DNA from: Fasciolopsis buskii
Lineage: Eukaryota > Platyhelminthes > Trematoda > Plagiorchiida > Fasciolidae
DNA: 64,000 nucleotides
Reading direction: 5' to 3'
Assembly (NCBI GenBank): GCA_008360955.1
Contig: LUCM01002179.1
Coordinates: 4,490 to 68,489, forward strand
Shown: one piece after another, positions 62,388 to 64,000 of the stretch
Numbering within the stretch: position 1 is the first letter of the stretch
How the letters are laid out: each line of letters starts with the position of its first letter
Translations under genes and position numbers: made by a program
The notes under the pieces: generated by a model
Told to the model about the DNA's origin: nothing
The model's input: only the letters and a program-made list of their open reading frames with translations
The model's database searches: none

Positions 62388-62602
62388 GTTAGAAGTAGGA
62401 GATCGAATGTTTTCATGGAATAATCCACTATGTGATGTCATCGCTCAACTCACCATAAAGAAACCATGGAAGCATTGTACAGCTGTTTCATCCTTGTTAG
62501 GAATCATCAGCAGTGCATATCCACCGCGCCCGAACTGGGACGCGCACCCGGGACGAACGATTCTGAGTCGAACGCCTCAGCCATTACGCTACCAGGCAGG
62601 CT
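62379..62602 (-). mobile_element. tRNA-derived SINE with hammerhead ribozyme, copy B
   Basis: On the minus strand: head GCCTGCCTGGTAGCGTAATGG (62602 down), anticodon-like CTCAGAA and a B-box-like TGCGCGTCCCAG, very close to copy A; then the ribozyme (62516-62472); then the body TTCCATGGTTTCTTTATGG...CCTACTTCTAACGTGTACCAA to about 62379. The element lies in a CDC14 intron in the same transcriptional sense as the gene. Confidence 0.85.
62472..62516 (-). ncRNA. Hammerhead ribozyme, copy B (intronic)
   Basis: Read on the minus strand: GCACTG, CTGATGA (62510-62504), TTCCTAACAAGGAT, GAAA (62489-62486), CAGCTGTA, CAATGC. All core bases are intact; one C-A mismatch in stem I, and the first stem II pair is T-T where G-C is usual. 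Same length and loop sequence as copy A. Activity is predicted to be reduced, but not excluded. Confidence 0.75.
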
Positions 62603-62609
62603 GAAAGTT

Positions 62610-63300
62610 CTGTGGTGCTGCCTCGTATTAAAGCATACGTCCGAGAAATTCACCTCACTTTTTCGATTCCCTTATGCGATCAGCGGAAAGCGAGTTCGTA
62701 TGTACAACGATCTTCCACATAAATTCATCAGGAGAAGTCGCTTTTTTCAGGGATGTCATCTCTCTCTTTTTTCTCGACTTCGTAGTTGGGACGGATAAAT
62801 ATACCTCTGGAATGATGAATATCATCGACTTAATGTGCTCTCTATTGAATGCTCACGGATCTGTTCCTCCGGATGCTGCATAAAATGAAATGTGCAAATC
62901 TCTGAGATGTCCGCTGGCCAGGAGCCTGAGAAATGACCACAGGCGGTGGTGGAAAGGGCGGTGCAGGGAAGCAGAAAAGACTGCGGCTACCGGCAATGTC
63001 TACAACCTTTGTCAACTGATTAAGAATACCGCTCCACGGAAGCTAAGTCTAAGCTAGATGATCAAAGAATCCGAAGGCATTCTGATTCACTTTCAAGACC
63101 GTAGGCTGGAGCATCGGGCAGAACACTAATTGACAGTCCCTTTGCCTTATGATGTCTTGGTTTGCACCAAACTACTGCTCGGGGCGACTAGACAGTTACT
63201 CAACCTGATCACTTTTGACTTCCAGTTAGCAGTTCAGAAAATGAATTGAACTAAACTGAATTTAGTATTCTAATTCACTATCAATATTGAAAAAAACGGT
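62610..63300. other. Part of CDC14 intron, nothing recognised
   Basis: Open frames at 62466-62798 and 62674-62883 on the plus strand overlap the SINE and have no known motif. Confidence 0.4.
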
Positions 63301-63476
63301 TTTCAGGTCTGAGAACGGGTAATTGTTTTCAAAAACTACTTCATAAACAGACGATTAGCCTCAACAACGTTATACGGAAGTGAAACTAAAATAAAAAACA
63401 GATCACAATTCTCAGCATCATGGGTCAAGTTGCAAGCGATATTTGAGTGAAAAACGTTACCCTGATCAAGGCTCAC

Positions 63477-63707
63477 CTTTACAATGAACAGCAATGGCAC
63501 CTACTGATTGCTCACAAATTTGCAAAAATCGTTTCATAATTGTATCCGATGGGCAACTGCCGTCTGTGAAAAATAGATCATGGTGAGCGAATCCTGTGTC
63601 GGTGAAACGTTTGGAATCGTAGATTTTTTTATTCAAACGTATAATCGTGGTGACATTCTGCTTTTTGAAGTAGGGGATGTAAGCTTCTGGTGCATGGATG
63701 GGATAAC
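63477..63707 (-). CDS. CDC14: CDC14 exon: catalytic domain, first half
   Basis: Encodes 77 codons from [19 protein letters not shown] to [33 protein letters not shown] and [14 protein letters not shown] are hallmark CDC14 segments; the Asp of the FF-x-DGS segment corresponds to the general acid in human CDC14B. The active-site Cys is in VHCK, and the exon ends in the middle of the P-loop. Acceptor is TTTGTAAAG before GTTATCCC; donor is AAAG before GTGAGC. The joined codon restores the Ala of CKAGLGR. A start codon appears upstream in the open frame, but it belongs to the intron. Confidence 0.95.
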
Positions 63708-63779
63708 CTTTACAAAAGAATAATGAATCAAAAAGCATTTGGTAAGTTTACTAAAGAGAAGTACTGGTAGACGGAATAA

Positions 63780-63780
<1 letters not shown>

Positions 63781-63820
<40 letters not shown>
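63781..63820. repeat. (TTA)n microsatellite
   Basis: An uninterrupted TTA run of 40 bp in the intron upstream of the first CDC14 exon in this window. On the minus strand it produces the poly-Asn or poly-Ile frames, which are not genes. Confidence 0.98.
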
Positions 63821-64000
63821 CAGAACCAGTGCGTGAATATCGCCAACGACCTTGTGGTGGAATAACCACTGGGTTGTTGCGGCAAGCATGAGTTTCCATA
63901 TATTGTCGAGTCCACATTCAACTGTGCACGACCGATCCTTTTGCTTCATTCAATTCAAGTGATGTGATGGGTACATTGTCGAAATGTCCAGATTAGGAGA

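Larger units (their letters stand above)
59443..63476 (-). other. 4-kb CDC14 intron containing two SINEs
   Basis: GTGAGC donor at 63476 and TTTAG acceptor at 59443. It interrupts the phosphatase P-loop codon for Ala. Apart from the two tRNA-derived SINEs listed separately, no other element is recognised. Confidence 0.75.
50970..63707 (-). other. CDC14: CDC14-like dual-specificity phosphatase gene (partial, six exons)
   Basis: CDC14 phosphatases remove phosphate from Ser/Thr-Pro sites of cyclin-dependent kinase substrates and act in mitotic exit, cytokinesis and cilia or centrosome biology. The gene runs on the minus strand. Exons are 63477-63707, 59025-59442, 57740-58149, 57022-57460, 52179-52628 and 50970-51345. 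Reading phase is consistent at all five junctions and every intron has GT-AG ends. Together they encode about 775 residues without a stop. The 5' exons with the N-terminal domain lie outside the window. The catalytic half is highly conserved; the tail is long, Ser/Thr/Pro-rich and mostly unalignable by eye. Introns range from 0.8 to 4.4 kb and contain RTE and SINE insertions. Confidence 0.9.

Noticed and set aside
63633..63949. Minus-strand frames with poly-Asn or poly-Ile next to the CDC14 exon
   Set aside because: They are translations of the (TTA)n microsatellite and partly of the CDC14 exon in wrong frames.

Overview
The window looks like a gene-poor, repeat-dense stretch of a flatworm genome, most likely a digenean trematode (fluke). 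The reasons are one widely spread intron-exon gene, very short introns (38-41 bp), decayed retroelements of the RTE, CR1-like and Penelope-like kinds, and a tRNA-derived SINE carrying a hammerhead ribozyme, an arrangement known from the Schistosoma Sm-alpha family. Base composition does not look as AT-rich as Schistosoma, so a liver, lung or intestinal fluke is my inference; the species cannot be read from the sequence.

The only host gene I can support is a CDC14-type dual-specificity phosphatase on the minus strand (50970-63707, 5' end beyond the right edge). Six exons join with consistent reading phase. The first two carry the catalytic core; the other four encode a long polar tail.

Layout. 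1-6.6 kb: broken RTE pieces and a Penelope-like fragment fused to an RTE 3' end. 6.6-11.2 kb: no recognised genes, with a C-rich block. 11.2-12.5 kb: two degenerate hexamer arrays and a possible BEL/Pao remnant. 14-15.8 kb: a dispersed repeat, then AT-rich sequence. 15.8-23.1 kb: two diverged Mutator-like transposons (MULEs), one followed by a PHD finger, with a decayed CR1-like LINE between them. 24.8-27.3 kb: second copy of the dispersed repeat and the most complete plus-strand RTE. 27.3-34.4 kb: nothing recognised. 34.4-35.6 kb: SINE cluster with a hammerhead ribozyme and a perfect 30-bp inverted repeat. 35.6-50.9 kb: mostly unrecognised AT-rich DNA with microsatellites and a decayed SINE. 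50.9-64 kb: CDC14, with a nested pair of RTE elements in one intron and two SINEs in another.

The most interesting items are the hammerhead SINE family (four copies at graded stages of decay, one in sense orientation inside a CDC14 intron), the MULE transposase followed by a complete C4HC3 PHD finger with mini-introns, and the RTE-into-RTE insertion with a readable target-site duplication. All transposon coding regions are broken.
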